A stretch of 64,000 bases of DNA from CAVONB01 sp963697205 (GCA_963697205.1 CAVONB010000007.1:1-64000), one strand, 5' to 3'. Counted from the first letter of the stretch, positions 29,437 to 38,989 are shown. Numbers and translations are program-made. The notes: a model not told the origin generated them from the letters alone.

Positions 29437-31260
29437 TCAGGAATTGGATCGCATGCGTCTATACCTGCTGGCGTAGTACGTGCGATCGCCGGTCGCGAAG
29501 GAGGGGTAGGCATCCAGATCGACATCCGTGAGTACGATGCCGTCGACATGCACATCGTGCCGTTTCAGCAGCTCGAGGGCCGCAACGACACTTTCGCGCG
29601 GGGTCTCGTTCCAACCGGAAACGTGTAGATTGATGTCGGCAAGCCTTCCGAGATAACTGCTTTCTGACCAGAGCAGCGTCGGAGGCGTCTCGATCACGAT
29701 GAACTGGAATTTCGACTTCGCCGCGGCGATCAACCCATCCAGAGCCGCCGGTAGCGCGCTGACATTCTTCAACGGTCCGTCAAATCCGCTCGGTCCTGTT
29801 CGCCGCCGCAGGCTGTAGACGCTCCGGGCCGCATCCGATGCCAGAATTTTGTCGAGCGCTTTCGCCTCGAGCAGCACGTCTTCCAGTGCCACGGCGTCGT
29901 CAGGTTGCGCGACGGCACCGTGGGGACGCTTCGGGGCGAAGTCCAGATGGAGGATGCGCTGGCTGCCAACGGCGAGAGTGTCAGTGAGCCGATGCACGAA
30001 TTGCGACTGCCCCGAAACAGGCACGGCCGTGCTGACCATCACGACTTGCGGCGTATCCGGTCTGCCCGACAAACCCGCGGACAGGAAGAGAGCCCGAAAT
30101 GCCTCCCGCTCTTCGGCTGCCGAGATCTCCTCTCGGGCGCCCCCTCTCGGCCGGGGTACCATGGCGATGCAACGCACCCCGGTGGCCGTCTCCACGTCCC
30201 GCTCGGAATGAAGGCTCGTATCCCGTCGTTCCAACAGAAACGCCAGACCGAGGCTCGCGAAAATACCACCTAACAACGACAAGGCCATAACCGGCACCGG
30301 CCTGGGGCCCACTGCCAGCCAAACTGGCTCCGCGGCAAGATATGACTGGCCGGGTAGGGGCACGACCTCATCGGGGCGCGTTGCCACAAGGTGCTCCTGA
30401 TCTCGAATCCGCTTCTCGCTGGCTTCAAGAACCGCTCTGGCGCGTTCCACCAGCGGATGACGCTCTCCATAGGTGTTGCGCAAATCGGAAAGCGCTGACC
30501 GTGCAGAGCCCTCATCATCGCGCAGCTTTTGAACAATGCGAAGATTGAGGTATTCCACCGCAGCGGCATTCGCCAGCGTCGCCGACCACTCTGGTGAATT
30601 CGAAGTTACCGACACGTTGATCAGATACGATCGCGGATCATTCACCACCTTCAGCTGGCGTGCCAGGTTCTGAGCAGCGCGCTCCAGCGCCGAGTTCCTC
30701 GTTGTCGAGGCCGGGGCGGGCGTGATCATGCCTTGCAGGCGTGCCAAAAATCCGGGAGTGGTGTAACCAGGGTCGTCGTCGAGCTTCAACCTTTGCGCCA
30801 CACGCCGGGCCATAGATAACGAACGGATGAGCCGCGCTTCGCCCTCGACGAGAATGGCGGCATCCATTGCCGCACCCGGCGGCGACTGGCGCCCTCGATC
30901 TTCGCGGGCGAAATTGAATTGAATAACCGCTTCCGCCACATAGCTCTTCTTGATGAGATAAAGGGAGGCGGCTCCAATAAATGCACCGATGATCGGACCG
31001 ATCAGAAGGAGCCAGCGCCTCCGCCAAAGCATATATAGCGTTGACAGCATCACGTGTTCGTAGTGCGCGCCGAGGGACGCCGCCGATAGCGCAGTTCGCG
31101 GTCGCGCAACCAGAGTATGCAACTCCGGGGAGTTCTCCGAGGTCGGAACCCGGGTTTCCCGGGTCCACGAGGGAACACTCCTGACCTCACCCTTCTTGTG
31201 TGACTTTGTTAGCATTCTGCTCATACTCGATACGGCATGCTGGAAGTCGTCGCGGGTCAA
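29437..31260 (-). CDS. GumC/ExoP-like chain-length and export protein with a degenerate kinase domain
   Basis: A 607-residue polysaccharide co-polymerase. After a polar N-terminus comes TM1 (RRRWLLLIGPIIGAFIGAAS) and a Wzz-type periplasmic region. Coiled-coil-like helices follow (RSALSDLRNTYGERHPLVER), then TM2 (VMALSLLGGIFASLGLAFLL) next to the usual Pro-rich motif. The cytoplasmic part resembles bacterial tyrosine kinases but its Walker A is altered (STAVPVSGQSQF, no Lys), and Walker B is IVIETPP. A short Tyr-containing tail (TYYASRYRR) ends the protein. It probably controls polymer length together with the adjacent outer-membrane protein. The TTG at 31260 overlaps the upstream stop (TTGA); an ATG at 31224 is the alternative start. 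Confidence 0.85.
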   Translation of the reverse strand: MTRDDFQHAVSSMSRMLTKSHKKGEVRSVPSWTRETRVPTSENSPELHTLVARPRTALSAASLGAHYEHVMLSTLYMLWRRRWLLLIGPIIGAFIGAASLYLIKKSYVAEAVIQFNFAREDRGRQSPPGAAMDAAILVEGEARLIRSLSMARRVAQRLKLDDDPGYTTPGFLARLQGMITPAPASTTRNSALERAAQNLARQLKVVNDPRSYLINVSVTSNSPEWSATLANAAAVEYLNLRIVQKLRDDEGSARSALSDLRNTYGERHPLVERARAVLEASEKRIRDQEHLVATRPDEVVPLPGQSYLAAEPVWLAVGPRPVPVMALSLLGGIFASLGLAFLLERRDTSLHSERDVETATGVRCIAMVPRPRGGAREEISAAEEREAFRALFLSAGLSGRPDTPQVVMVSTAVPVSGQSQFVHRLTDTLAVGSQRILHLDFAPKRPHGAVAQPDDAVALEDVLLEAKALDKILASDAARSVYSLRRRTGPSGFDGPLKNVSALPAALDGLIAAAKSKFQFIVIETPPTLLWSESSYLGRLADINLHVSGWNETPRESVVAALELLKRHDVHVDGIVLTDVDLDAYPSFATGDRTYYASRYRRMRSNS

Positions 31261-32576
31261 CGTAACTCCTTGCGCTGGTCCCCATTGCGGGCAGCACGGC
31301 CCCAGGTCTTCTCTACCTGTCTGCCTGACGTAACGGCGCCAGCCTCGCTCGCTCGTAACCTCTCGACCTCGATAATATCGCCGGGCCGCACCTGCGCGGT
31401 TTCGCCGACAACCCGCACCGATTCTGCAACACCGTTGCTGCGACGGATCGAGATCCGGTACGACTGGCCGCGTTCTGATGCAGCAGATTGTCCTGTCGAC
31501 TGCGCGCGAACGTCCCGGATTTCCCGTGCGATGGGCAGAACCACCGATATTTCATATAATTTTGCTCGGACGGCATCGAGCTCCACCTGCAAACGCCGTC
31601 GATACGCGAGGTAGGTGTCCTGGATCCGAATGTCGATATCGCCGATCATTACGGCCATGCGTGCAACCTCACCGCGATAGCGAGAGATGTTGCTTTCAAG
31701 GGCGGCCCGCTCCCGCTCGAGAGCAATTTGGCTGCTGCGCCGTGAAAGCCCCTTCGATTGCAGCCTCTCCTGATCGACCAGTTGCTCCTGTACGAGCTCG
31801 AACTGGGCACGCTCGGCCGTGATCTGCCTTTCAATGGCCGCTTGCGCGGCCTCAAGCCGCGGCCGCTGCTCTCTCAGAAGCGCGACCTCCTGGATAAGCG
31901 CATCCGTCTGCAGCTTGAGCGCCTCTTTCTCCTCTTCCAGGGCGGCAGCAAACAGTGGATCTTTGAGCGCATCGGCGTTGAAATCGGAGGGCGCAAGGGC
32001 GCTTCTGCCCTTCGACTGCGCTAGAAGCCGATGCTTGCGCAGTTGCTGGAGCTTTTGGGTCGTTTGCAGCGTGATGACGCGTTCATCAGCCAACAGTAGG
32101 TCTGCTCGCGCCGAAGCCACCTGACCTTGGCCCGAGAACCCGTAGCCGCCCGCCTGGGCAATAACCGCCAAAACGGTGCTGCCGTGCCGGAACGCCACGG
32201 CGCCGGGATTGCGCACGTCCCCCAGGACGTAGACGGGACGGTGGTCGACAACGCGGATATTGACGGACGGTTGAAGCACGAAACCGTCAGCGAGCCGAGC
32301 CTCGATCAGTTTCTCAGCCTCTCTGATGCGCTGGTTTCCCAGGACGATCGAACCGAGCAGGGGAAAATCGACGTTTCCTTCGTCATTGATCGAAAATGTT
32401 CCGGACAGCTCCTGCTGCCCGAACACCGTCACCGAAATCCTATCGCCCGGGATCAAGGTGACGTCTGCCTTGTCGGTTGCGTAGGCAGAGGATAGCCCCC
32501 CAAAGGCGCAAAAGACCAATCCTGCGAGCAGAAATATCAGTTTCTGTCTCGATCGACCTCCAAGACACATTCCCAT
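31257..32576 (-). CDS. ExoF/OPX-type polysaccharide export protein with long coiled coil
   Basis: A 439-residue exported protein with signal peptide (KLIFLLAGLVFCAFGGLSSA, cleavage after YA). Domains: Poly_export/Wza-like (VTLIPGDRISVTVFGQQELS, NDEGNVDFPLLGSIVL), then an SLBB-like domain (VYVLGDVRNPGAVAF, VIAQAGGYGF). A helical region of about 200 residues with heptad character follows (EEEKEALKLQTDALIQEVAL, RLEAAQAAIERQITAERAQF), then a C-terminal strand domain with a second GD-x-I pattern (VRPGDIIEVERL). This arrangement matches rhizobial ExoF-like proteins. First gene of the minus-strand operon; its stop overlaps the next start. ATG 32576 was chosen over the upstream TTG at 32600. Confidence 0.87.
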   Translation of the reverse strand: MGMCLGGRSRQKLIFLLAGLVFCAFGGLSSAYATDKADVTLIPGDRISVTVFGQQELSGTFSINDEGNVDFPLLGSIVLGNQRIREAEKLIEARLADGFVLQPSVNIRVVDHRPVYVLGDVRNPGAVAFRHGSTVLAVIAQAGGYGFSGQGQVASARADLLLADERVITLQTTQKLQQLRKHRLLAQSKGRSALAPSDFNADALKDPLFAAALEEEKEALKLQTDALIQEVALLREQRPRLEAAQAAIERQITAERAQFELVQEQLVDQERLQSKGLSRRSSQIALERERAALESNISRYRGEVARMAVMIGDIDIRIQDTYLAYRRRLQVELDAVRAKLYEISVVLPIAREIRDVRAQSTGQSAASERGQSYRISIRRSNGVAESVRVVGETAQVRPGDIIEVERLRASEAGAVTSGRQVEKTWGRAARNGDQRKELR

Positions 32577-32971
32577 ATCCCGCTTAGGCCTCTTCGACAA
32601 CCGGGCGGCTCGTGACCGGATCGAATTGAGAGTTTATTGTCTCTTCCAGTATGGGAGAAATGCGGGCTGAATTGAACCGTGAATTCGGAGGTCCGGGCAA
32701 GCTCCCAAAGGGGTAACTCCAAATGCTCGGTTCGAGGAAACGGACCTGAAGTTGCCTTCGAACGAGCCGAATGTTGCTCTGTCTCTCGTGGCTTGAGCAA
32801 AAAGAGCTGCCCCCTCTTCGTACTTACTCGCACCGGCAAATTCGGCCTAGGCTCACCACTCCCTTGGACCTGCCGACAGTGACGGCGGCGTCCACGAGAG
32901 GCTGCTGACGGTCCATGCATACGCTGGATTTTGTTTTGAAGATTGCAGCCAGCAAGGATTGGGAGGACGCA
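32577..32971. promoter_or_regulatory. Divergent promoter region of the exopolysaccharide locus
   Basis: About 395 bp separate the minus-strand export operon from the plus-strand transferase genes, so promoters for both directions must lie here. Inspection found no clear -35/-10 pair or long palindrome. The base composition is slightly lower in GC around 32610-32640. Open frames across the gap are short and lack supporting starts. Confidence 0.4.
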
Positions 32972-33799
32972 ATGTCAGTGGATCCGATCGCGGCAACCCT
33001 GCAGGGACCCACTGATGTGAGCGTCACGCGGGTTGCCGGGGCGCCGATAGCAGAGATCTCCATTCCCGGGGTGCTGGAACTGCTCGAGCGCTGGCGCAGT
33101 GAGGGCCAGGACAGAATGGTCCTGCTTCGGGATGTTCACGGAGCGATGTGCGCGCGCAATCAGGCGAAGGTTCGCTCTGCACAGGAGGCGGCAGATCTGG
33201 TTTTGCCTGACGGCATGCCGTTGGTATGGGCCGTCCGACTGGCAGGCGGAAGCGGAATCGACCGCTGCTGCGGGATCGACCTGCTTCCCGAGGCCCTGCG
33301 GCACGGATTGGCGCTGGGCTGGCGTCATTACTTCTATGGCGCTTCACCGGGCGTCGCCGAGGCTCTCAAGAACGAGATGACCGCCAGGCATCCGGGCTTG
33401 AAAGTCGTCGGAACTTATTGCCCGCCATTCCGGCCTTTAACACCCGAGCAGGACGAAGAGATTTTGCGGCAAATCAGGGCCGCCTCGCCCGATTTCGTCT
33501 GGGTCAGCCTCAGCACACCAAAGCAGGATTTGTGGATGCATGACCACATCGGCAAATTGGGGGGCGTAACGATGATCGGCGTCGGCGGTGCCTTCGAGAT
33601 CAACGCAGGGCAAATCCGCAGGGCCCCGCGCTGGATGCAGCGGATGGGGCTTGAGTGGCTCGCGCGCCTGGCTCAAGAGCCACGCCGCCTTTGGAAACGC
33701 TACCTGAGCACGCTCCCGGCCTTCGCCATCATAACGCTCTCGGAAATTCTTTGTGCGCGTTTATCACCTTCTGTTCCGGGCTCGGGACGAACAAAATGA
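32972..33799 (+). CDS. WecG/TagA/CpsF-family glycosyltransferase
   Basis: A 275-residue GT26-family enzyme. Characteristic stretches are DVHGAMCARNQAKVRSAQEA, ADLVLPDGMPLVWAVRL (catalytic Asp region 'PDG-x-P-x-V'), HYFYGASPGVAEALKNEM, VWVSLSTPKQDLWMHDH and VGGAFEINAGQIRRAPRWMQ. Family members add ManNAcA, ManNAc or glucose-like sugars onto lipid-linked acceptors at the inner membrane. The ATG at 32972 has an ideal GGGAGG five bases before it and is preferred to the ATG at 32915. First gene of the plus-strand arm, followed closely by the sugar phosphotransferase. Confidence 0.88.
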   Translation: MSVDPIAATLQGPTDVSVTRVAGAPIAEISIPGVLELLERWRSEGQDRMVLLRDVHGAMCARNQAKVRSAQEAADLVLPDGMPLVWAVRLAGGSGIDRCCGIDLLPEALRHGLALGWRHYFYGASPGVAEALKNEMTARHPGLKVVGTYCPPFRPLTPEQDEEILRQIRAASPDFVWVSLSTPKQDLWMHDHIGKLGGVTMIGVGGAFEINAGQIRRAPRWMQRMGLEWLARLAQEPRRLWKRYLSTLPAFAIITLSEILCARLSPSVPGSGRTK

Positions 33800-33845
33800 A
33801 CGCACGACGCGCCTTCTGGCGGCGCGCTGCGGGGGTCAGCTTCCG

Positions 33846-35324
33846 ATGACGGACGCACATGAAACGTTGAGATCGGCCGGGAAGTTCAGGCTCAGCCTAA
33901 TCTCCGACATCATGCGCACATTGGATCGCGCAGCCCCACGTCGACTGCAACGCAAGTTTCTCATTGCTGCGCTCTTGCTCGCGACTGACTGGCTGTCTGC
34001 TCACGTCGCAGCAGTCATGACCCTGCGGGTAGTTCCCGGCCTCCCGCCCGGCGAGGGGGGAGGGGCGCAGTTGCCCGTCATGGCGCTGCTCCTTGTCTAC
34101 GCGGCAACCGGGCTCTATTCACACCCTCAATTGTCCAGTTTCGCACGGTTCCGGATTCGCATGTTCGCGACCCTGCTTGTGGCCGCGCTGGACATCATCT
34201 ATCAGATCACGACCCGGCAGGTCCCGGTCTTGAGCGTCGTGGGAACAGTGTGTTTCGCCGCGATCGCGCTCGTCATCGGATTCTACGCCGATCTCATTGT
34301 GCGCCGCGTCCTTATGGCGGCCGATTTTTTGCGGGTCCCTGCCCTCATTGTCGGTACCGATGAGAACGCCCGTCGCCTTTTTGACCTTCTGGTCTCCGAT
34401 AAGGATATGGGATTGTCGCCAGTCGGCTTCGCGGTTTCGCCCGGCGATGTCGTGCCACCCGCGCCGGATTTGCAGTTGCCCGTCTGCAAGAGCCTGAAGG
34501 CGATCGGCGAAATGGACGGTCCACCCGAGGTGGCCGTCGTGAACTCAATTGCAGAAATGGAATCCGTTCATGGACAACTGGAGGGTGCCCCGCCACTCAC
34601 GTTCATGATTCTGCAAGAGGTCACTGACATTCAGCCTCACTGGATACGCGCATTGCCACTGGGAAAGGGGCTCGGCTTTGAGTTCGAGCAAAGCTCGCCC
34701 TTTTCCCAAAACCGGACCATGAAGCGTGCGATCGACCTTGCTCTGGCGATCCCAGCCGCGATCCTGGCGCTTCCTCTCATCGCACTGCTTGCTCTTGCCG
34801 TCGTTGTCGTCGATCGGGGGGTGCCATTTTACACTCAAACACGGGTGGGAGCCGGCGGGCGTCCGATCCGCATCCCAAAGCTGCGCACGATGTGTCGGGA
34901 TGCGGAGCTACGCCTCGAGCAGCACCTGGCCACCGATCCTGCGGCACGCGAGGAATGGCAATGTTACTTCAAGCTGAGCCGCGATCCCCGGGTCCTGCCA
35001 TTCATCGGCAATCTCATGCGCCGTACAAGCCTCGACGAGCTTCCACAACTTTGGAGCGTTATCGTCGGCGATATCAGCCTCGTCGGCCCGCGTCCCTTCC
35101 CGAGCTATCACCTCAAGAAGTTCGACACTCAATTCCGCAGTGTGCGGCAGACCGTCCCGCCGGGACTGACCGGCCTGTGGCAGGTCACCTCTCGCAGCAA
35201 TGGTGATTTGTCGATCCAACGGAAGCAGGATCTTCTCTATATCCGGAACTGGTCGATCTGGCTCGACATATACATCCTCCTCAGGACGATACCGGCGGTG
35301 CTGTCTGGAAACGGCGCTCGATAG
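33846..35324 (+). CDS. Undecaprenyl-phosphate sugar phosphotransferase (WbaP/ExoY-like)
   Basis: A 492-residue polyprenol-phosphate sugar-1-phosphate transferase. The N-terminal half has four to five membrane segments (FLIAALLLATDWLSAHVAAV, LPVMALLLVYAATGLYS) and a Rossmann-like domain (ALIVGTDENARRLFDLLVSD). The catalytic bacterial sugar transferase domain starts with the re-entrant helix segment (MKRAIDLALAIPAAILALPL). It continues with FYTQTRVGAGGRPIRIPKLR, TSLDELPQLWSVIVGDISLV, GPRPFPSYHLK and LTGLWQVTSRSNGDL. It should transfer the first sugar phosphate of the repeat unit to undecaprenyl phosphate. The ATG at 33846 avoids the low-complexity upstream extension of the open frame. Confidence 0.9.
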   Translation: MTDAHETLRSAGKFRLSLISDIMRTLDRAAPRRLQRKFLIAALLLATDWLSAHVAAVMTLRVVPGLPPGEGGGAQLPVMALLLVYAATGLYSHPQLSSFARFRIRMFATLLVAALDIIYQITTRQVPVLSVVGTVCFAAIALVIGFYADLIVRRVLMAADFLRVPALIVGTDENARRLFDLLVSDKDMGLSPVGFAVSPGDVVPPAPDLQLPVCKSLKAIGEMDGPPEVAVVNSIAEMESVHGQLEGAPPLTFMILQEVTDIQPHWIRALPLGKGLGFEFEQSSPFSQNRTMKRAIDLALAIPAAILALPLIALLALAVVVVDRGVPFYTQTRVGAGGRPIRIPKLRTMCRDAELRLEQHLATDPAAREEWQCYFKLSRDPRVLPFIGNLMRRTSLDELPQLWSVIVGDISLVGPRPFPSYHLKKFDTQFRSVRQTVPPGLTGLWQVTSRSNGDLSIQRKQDLLYIRNWSIWLDIYILLRTIPAVLSGNGAR

Positions 35325-35436
35325 GGTTCCGGCTCAGACAATGGCTCCCCGGTGCGGCGAGGTTGGGAGCCAATCTCCGGGTCGGTACTCGGCTGCGAAT
35401 GCAGGGCATTCTTGCTTATGAGCTATTGGGCAGGTC

Positions 35437-36522
35437 ATGGCGATGGGGTCAAAGTCGATGCGGAATAGAATGGCGAAACTCGTTACCGGTGGCGCGGGCT
35501 TTCTGGGCTCGCATCTGTGTGAGCGCCTGCTCGAGGCCGGCCACGACGTCATCTGCTTGGACAATTTCTTCACCGGCACCAAGCGCAACATCCGCCACCT
35601 GCACGGCCACCCGCGCTTCGAGCTCGTCCGCCACGACGTCACGTTCCCGCTCTACATCGAGGTGGACGAAATCTACAATCTCGCCTGCCCGGCCTCGCCC
35701 GTGCACTACCAGCATGATCCCGTGCAGACGACCAAGACGTCCGTCCATGGGGCCATCAACATGCTGGGGCTGGCCAAACGCCTGAAGTGCCGAATCCTCC
35801 AGGCCTCCACGAGCGAGGTCTACGGCGATCCGATGGTCCACCCGCAACCTGAAACCTACTGGGGACACGTCAACCCGATCGGCCCGCGGTCCTGTTACGA
35901 TGAAGGCAAGCGCTGCGCAGAGACACTGTTCTTCGACTACCACCGCCAGCATGCGCTCGAGATCAAGGTGATGCGCATCTTCAACACCTATGGCCCGCGC
36001 ATGCATCCCAACGACGGCCGCGTCGTCTCCAACTTCATCGTCCAGGCGCTCCGCGGCGAGCCGATCACGCTTTATGGCGATGGAAGCCAGACGCGCTCTT
36101 TCTGCTACGTCGACGACCTGATCGAAGGCATGATCCGCCTGATGCAAAGCCCGCAGGACGTCACGGGCCCCATCAACATCGGCAATCCCGGCGAGTTCAC
36201 CATTCGTCAGCTCGCCGAGCGCGTCGTCGATTTGACTGGCTCGCGCTCCAAGATCGTCTTCAAGCCGCTGCCCGCCGACGATCCCAAACAGCGCCAGCCC
36301 GACATCACGCTCGCCCGCAAGCACCTCGACTGGGAGCCGACCGTGACGCTCGACGACGGCCTGAGGAAGACGATCGCCTACTTCGAGAGGCTATTCAGCG
36401 AGACAGCGCACTCCGAATTCGAGATGCTTCAGTCGCCACTCAGACGGAACGGCCAGAAGATGCACAAAGCGTCGATACGGACGGAGGGGTCTTGGAGGCC
36501 TAGTGAGCCTGGCGATTTCTAA
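35437..36522 (+). CDS. UDP-glucuronate decarboxylase (UDP-xylose synthase)
   Basis: A 361-residue extended SDR closely matching UXS enzymes: LVTGGAGFLGSHLCERLLEA, VICLDNFFTGTKRNI, IYNLACPASPVHYQHDPVQT, TSEVYGDP, and the characteristic GPRSCYDEGKRCAETLF with catalytic YxxxK. RIFNTYGPRMHPNDGRVVSN and RSFCYVDDLIEGMIRL follow. It converts UDP-glucuronate to UDP-xylose with NAD as cofactor. The last 50 residues are not conserved-looking. Several in-frame ATGs exist (35437, 35458, 35470) and the true start could be any of these. It lies 112 bp after the phosphotransferase and supplies a pentose donor to the locus. Confidence 0.93.
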   Translation: MAMGSKSMRNRMAKLVTGGAGFLGSHLCERLLEAGHDVICLDNFFTGTKRNIRHLHGHPRFELVRHDVTFPLYIEVDEIYNLACPASPVHYQHDPVQTTKTSVHGAINMLGLAKRLKCRILQASTSEVYGDPMVHPQPETYWGHVNPIGPRSCYDEGKRCAETLFFDYHRQHALEIKVMRIFNTYGPRMHPNDGRVVSNFIVQALRGEPITLYGDGSQTRSFCYVDDLIEGMIRLMQSPQDVTGPINIGNPGEFTIRQLAERVVDLTGSRSKIVFKPLPADDPKQRQPDITLARKHLDWEPTVTLDDGLRKTIAYFERLFSETAHSEFEMLQSPLRRNGQKMHKASIRTEGSWRPSEPGDF

Positions 36523-36668
36523 TGACATCGTCAGTCCCTGTTTCAGGCAGATCGTGATGGGATGGCTCCCACCGTAGCAGCTGTAGATTCCATTTTCTTT
36601 AGTCAAGACATGTGATGTCGCTGATACTGGAACGTGCACGGTACGCCCTGCACAAGTTCGAGGATGCA

Positions 36669-37754
36669 ATGCAGAAGACCTGTCGACCAAAGATTGCACT
36701 CGTCACCGGTGTCACAGGACAGGACGGCGCCCACCTGTCGCGGCTGCTGCTCGACAAAGGCTACACCGTCCACGGCGTCAAGCGCCGGTCTTCCTCCTTC
36801 AACACCGCCCGCGTCGACGATCTCTACGTCGACCCGCACGAGAAGCAGACGCGCTTTTTCATGCACTATGGCGACCTGACCGACGCGACCAACCTCATCC
36901 GTCTGATCCAGGAGTGTCAGCCGGTCGAGATTTACAACCTCGCCGCGCAGAGCCACGTCCAGGTCAGCTTCGAGACACCCGAGTACACCGCCAATTCCGA
37001 CGCGCTCGGCACGCTGCGGCTGCTCGAGGCGATCCGCATCCTGAAGCTCGAACAGAAAGTGCGCTTCTACCAGGCGTCCACGTCGGAACTGTACGGCAAG
37101 GTGCAGGAGGTGCCGCAGTCGGAGACGACGCCGTTTTATCCGCGCTCGCCCTACGCCGCCGCCAAGCTTTACGCTTACTGGATCACGGTCAACTACCGTG
37201 AGGCGTACGGCATGCACGCTTCCAACGGCATCCTGTTCAATCATGAAGGTCCCCTGCGCGGGGAGACCTTTGTGACGCGCAAGATCACGCGTGCCGTCGC
37301 CGCCATCGAGAAGGGCCTGCAGGAACGGCTCTACCTGGGCAATCTCGACGCGCAGCGCGATTGGGGTCACGCCCGCGACTACGTCGAAGGCATGTGGCGG
37401 ATCCTCCAGCAGCCCGAGCCCGACGACTACGTCCTGGCGACCGGCGAGATGCACTCCGTCCGCGAGTTCGTGGAGCGCGCGTTCGCCTGCGTGGGCCGGC
37501 GGATTGTCTGGCAGGGCAAGGGCGTCGACGAAGTCGGCCACGACGAGAAGACAGGCAAGGACGTGGTCCGCGTCGATCCGCGCTACTTCCGCCCCACCGA
37601 GGTCGAGCAGCTGCTCGGCGATCCGACCAAGGCGCGCACCAAGCTCGGCTGGCAGGCCAAAACCACGTTCGCCGACTTGGTCAAGGAGATGGTCGACGCC
37701 GATCTCGAAGCCATCGAGATGGAAACCTGGCGCAAGGACCGCACCGCCCGCTGA
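36669..37754 (+). CDS. gmd: GDP-mannose 4,6-dehydratase
   Basis: A 361-residue enzyme with the signature GDP-mannose dehydratase motifs: ALVTGVTGQDGAHLSRLLLD, HGVKRRSSSFNTARVDDLY, LIQECQPVEIYNLAAQSHVQ, STSELYGKVQEVPQ, catalytic SPYAAAKLYAYW, and the RDWGHARDYVEGMW region. It converts GDP-mannose to GDP-4-keto-6-deoxymannose, the precursor of GDP-fucose or GDP-rhamnose. The usual NHESPRRGE segment reads NHEGPLRGE here. The ATG at 36669 fits the conserved N-terminus; the open frame extends 19 codons further upstream. It is followed after 33 bp by the GDP-fucose synthase gene. Confidence 0.95.
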   Translation: MQKTCRPKIALVTGVTGQDGAHLSRLLLDKGYTVHGVKRRSSSFNTARVDDLYVDPHEKQTRFFMHYGDLTDATNLIRLIQECQPVEIYNLAAQSHVQVSFETPEYTANSDALGTLRLLEAIRILKLEQKVRFYQASTSELYGKVQEVPQSETTPFYPRSPYAAAKLYAYWITVNYREAYGMHASNGILFNHEGPLRGETFVTRKITRAVAAIEKGLQERLYLGNLDAQRDWGHARDYVEGMWRILQQPEPDDYVLATGEMHSVREFVERAFACVGRRIVWQGKGVDEVGHDEKTGKDVVRVDPRYFRPTEVEQLLGDPTKARTKLGWQAKTTFADLVKEMVDADLEAIEMETWRKDRTAR

Positions 37755-37787
37755 CGGCTCCAAGCAACTGGATGAGGATGTCATACC

Positions 37788-38756
37788 ATGGCCGATCGTG
37801 CGGAGCACGTTGCTGGTAAGGTGCCCTATTCGCTGACCGGCAAGCGCGTTTGGGTCGCTGGCCACCGCGGCATGGTCGGCGGCGCGATCGTCCGGCGGCT
37901 GTCCCGCGAGGGCTGCGACATACTCACGGCCGACCGCAAATCCGTCGACCTCACGCGCCAGGACGCCGTCGAGCGGCATCTGGCGGAAACCCGCCCGCAC
38001 GCCATCTTCCTCGCCGCTGCCAAGGTCGGCGGCATCCTCGCCAACGACACCTATCCGGCCCAGTTCCTCTACGACAACCTGATGATCGAGGCCAACGTCA
38101 TCCACGCGGCCTGGCAGACAGGCGTCGAGAAGCTCATGTTTCTCGGCTCCTCGTGCATCTACCCCAAGCTCGCCCCGCAGCCGATGACCGAGGACGCGCT
38201 GTTGACCGGCCCGCTGGAGTCGACCAACGAATGGTACGCCATCGCCAAGATCGCCGGCATCAAGCTGTGCCAGGCCTACCGCCGCCAGTACGGGTGTGAC
38301 TTCATCTCTGGCATGCCGACCAACCTCTACGGCCCCGGCGACGACTACGACCTGGAGAAGAGCCACGTCGTCGCCGCCCTGATCCGCAAGGCTCACGAGG
38401 CCAAGACACACGGCAGCGACACACTGGTCGTCTGGGGCACCGGCACACCGCGTCGCGAATTCCTCTTCGTCGACGACTGCGCCGACGCGCTCGTGCACCT
38501 CATGAAGGTCTATTCCGATGACGCCCACGTCAACGTCGGCTCGGGCGAGGATATGACCATCAACGAACTCGCCGCCGCCGTGTGCAACGTCGTCGGTTTC
38601 AAAGGCCGCATTGTCCACGATCGGACCAAGCCCGACGGCACGCCGCGCAAGCTGATGAGCGGCGACCGCCTCAAGGCCCTCGGCTGGCGCTCTGCCACCA
38701 GTCTGGAGGCGGGCCTCGCCGCCGCCTACGACGCATTCCTGCGCGAGGAGGTTTGA
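37788..38756 (+). CDS. fcl: GDP-L-fucose synthase
   Basis: A 322-residue SDR matching Fcl/WcaG: VWVAGHRGMVGGAIVRRLSR, FLAAAKVGGILANDTYPAQF, MFLGSSCIYPKLAPQPMTED, catalytic NEWYAIAKIAGIKLCQAY, and GMPTNLYGPGDDYDLEKSHV. It performs 3,5-epimerisation and reduction to GDP-L-fucose, completing the pathway begun by gmd. The ATG at 37788 follows GAGGAT at good spacing. This is the last gene of the plus-strand arm; the next gene is convergent. Confidence 0.95.
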   Translation: MADRAEHVAGKVPYSLTGKRVWVAGHRGMVGGAIVRRLSREGCDILTADRKSVDLTRQDAVERHLAETRPHAIFLAAAKVGGILANDTYPAQFLYDNLMIEANVIHAAWQTGVEKLMFLGSSCIYPKLAPQPMTEDALLTGPLESTNEWYAIAKIAGIKLCQAYRRQYGCDFISGMPTNLYGPGDDYDLEKSHVVAALIRKAHEAKTHGSDTLVVWGTGTPRREFLFVDDCADALVHLMKVYSDDAHVNVGSGEDMTINELAAAVCNVVGFKGRIVHDRTKPDGTPRKLMSGDRLKALGWRSATSLEAGLAAAYDAFLREEV

Positions 38757-38989
38757 ACGCGTTTGCTCCAGGCGCCACAATCGTTCGACATCCCGTGGGC
38801 GCGGCGCCTCACAGTATTTCTGCACTGAGTAACCTGAGAGTTCCTTGTGCCGCTTGCCCGCTGACGATCATTATCGCCCAGGCAACTGCCCACGCGATGT
38901 GCTCCGCCTCGTACTTGATGTGGCTACTCAGCTTTGGGGCGGGACTTGACGTGCACGTGAGCATCGCACTGCCGCAGGCGTTTAACGTT

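Noticed and set aside
36603..38825. Minus-strand open frame of 740 codons opposite gmd and fcl
   Set aside because: Both plus-strand genes match well-known enzymes; the opposite frame has shadow composition.
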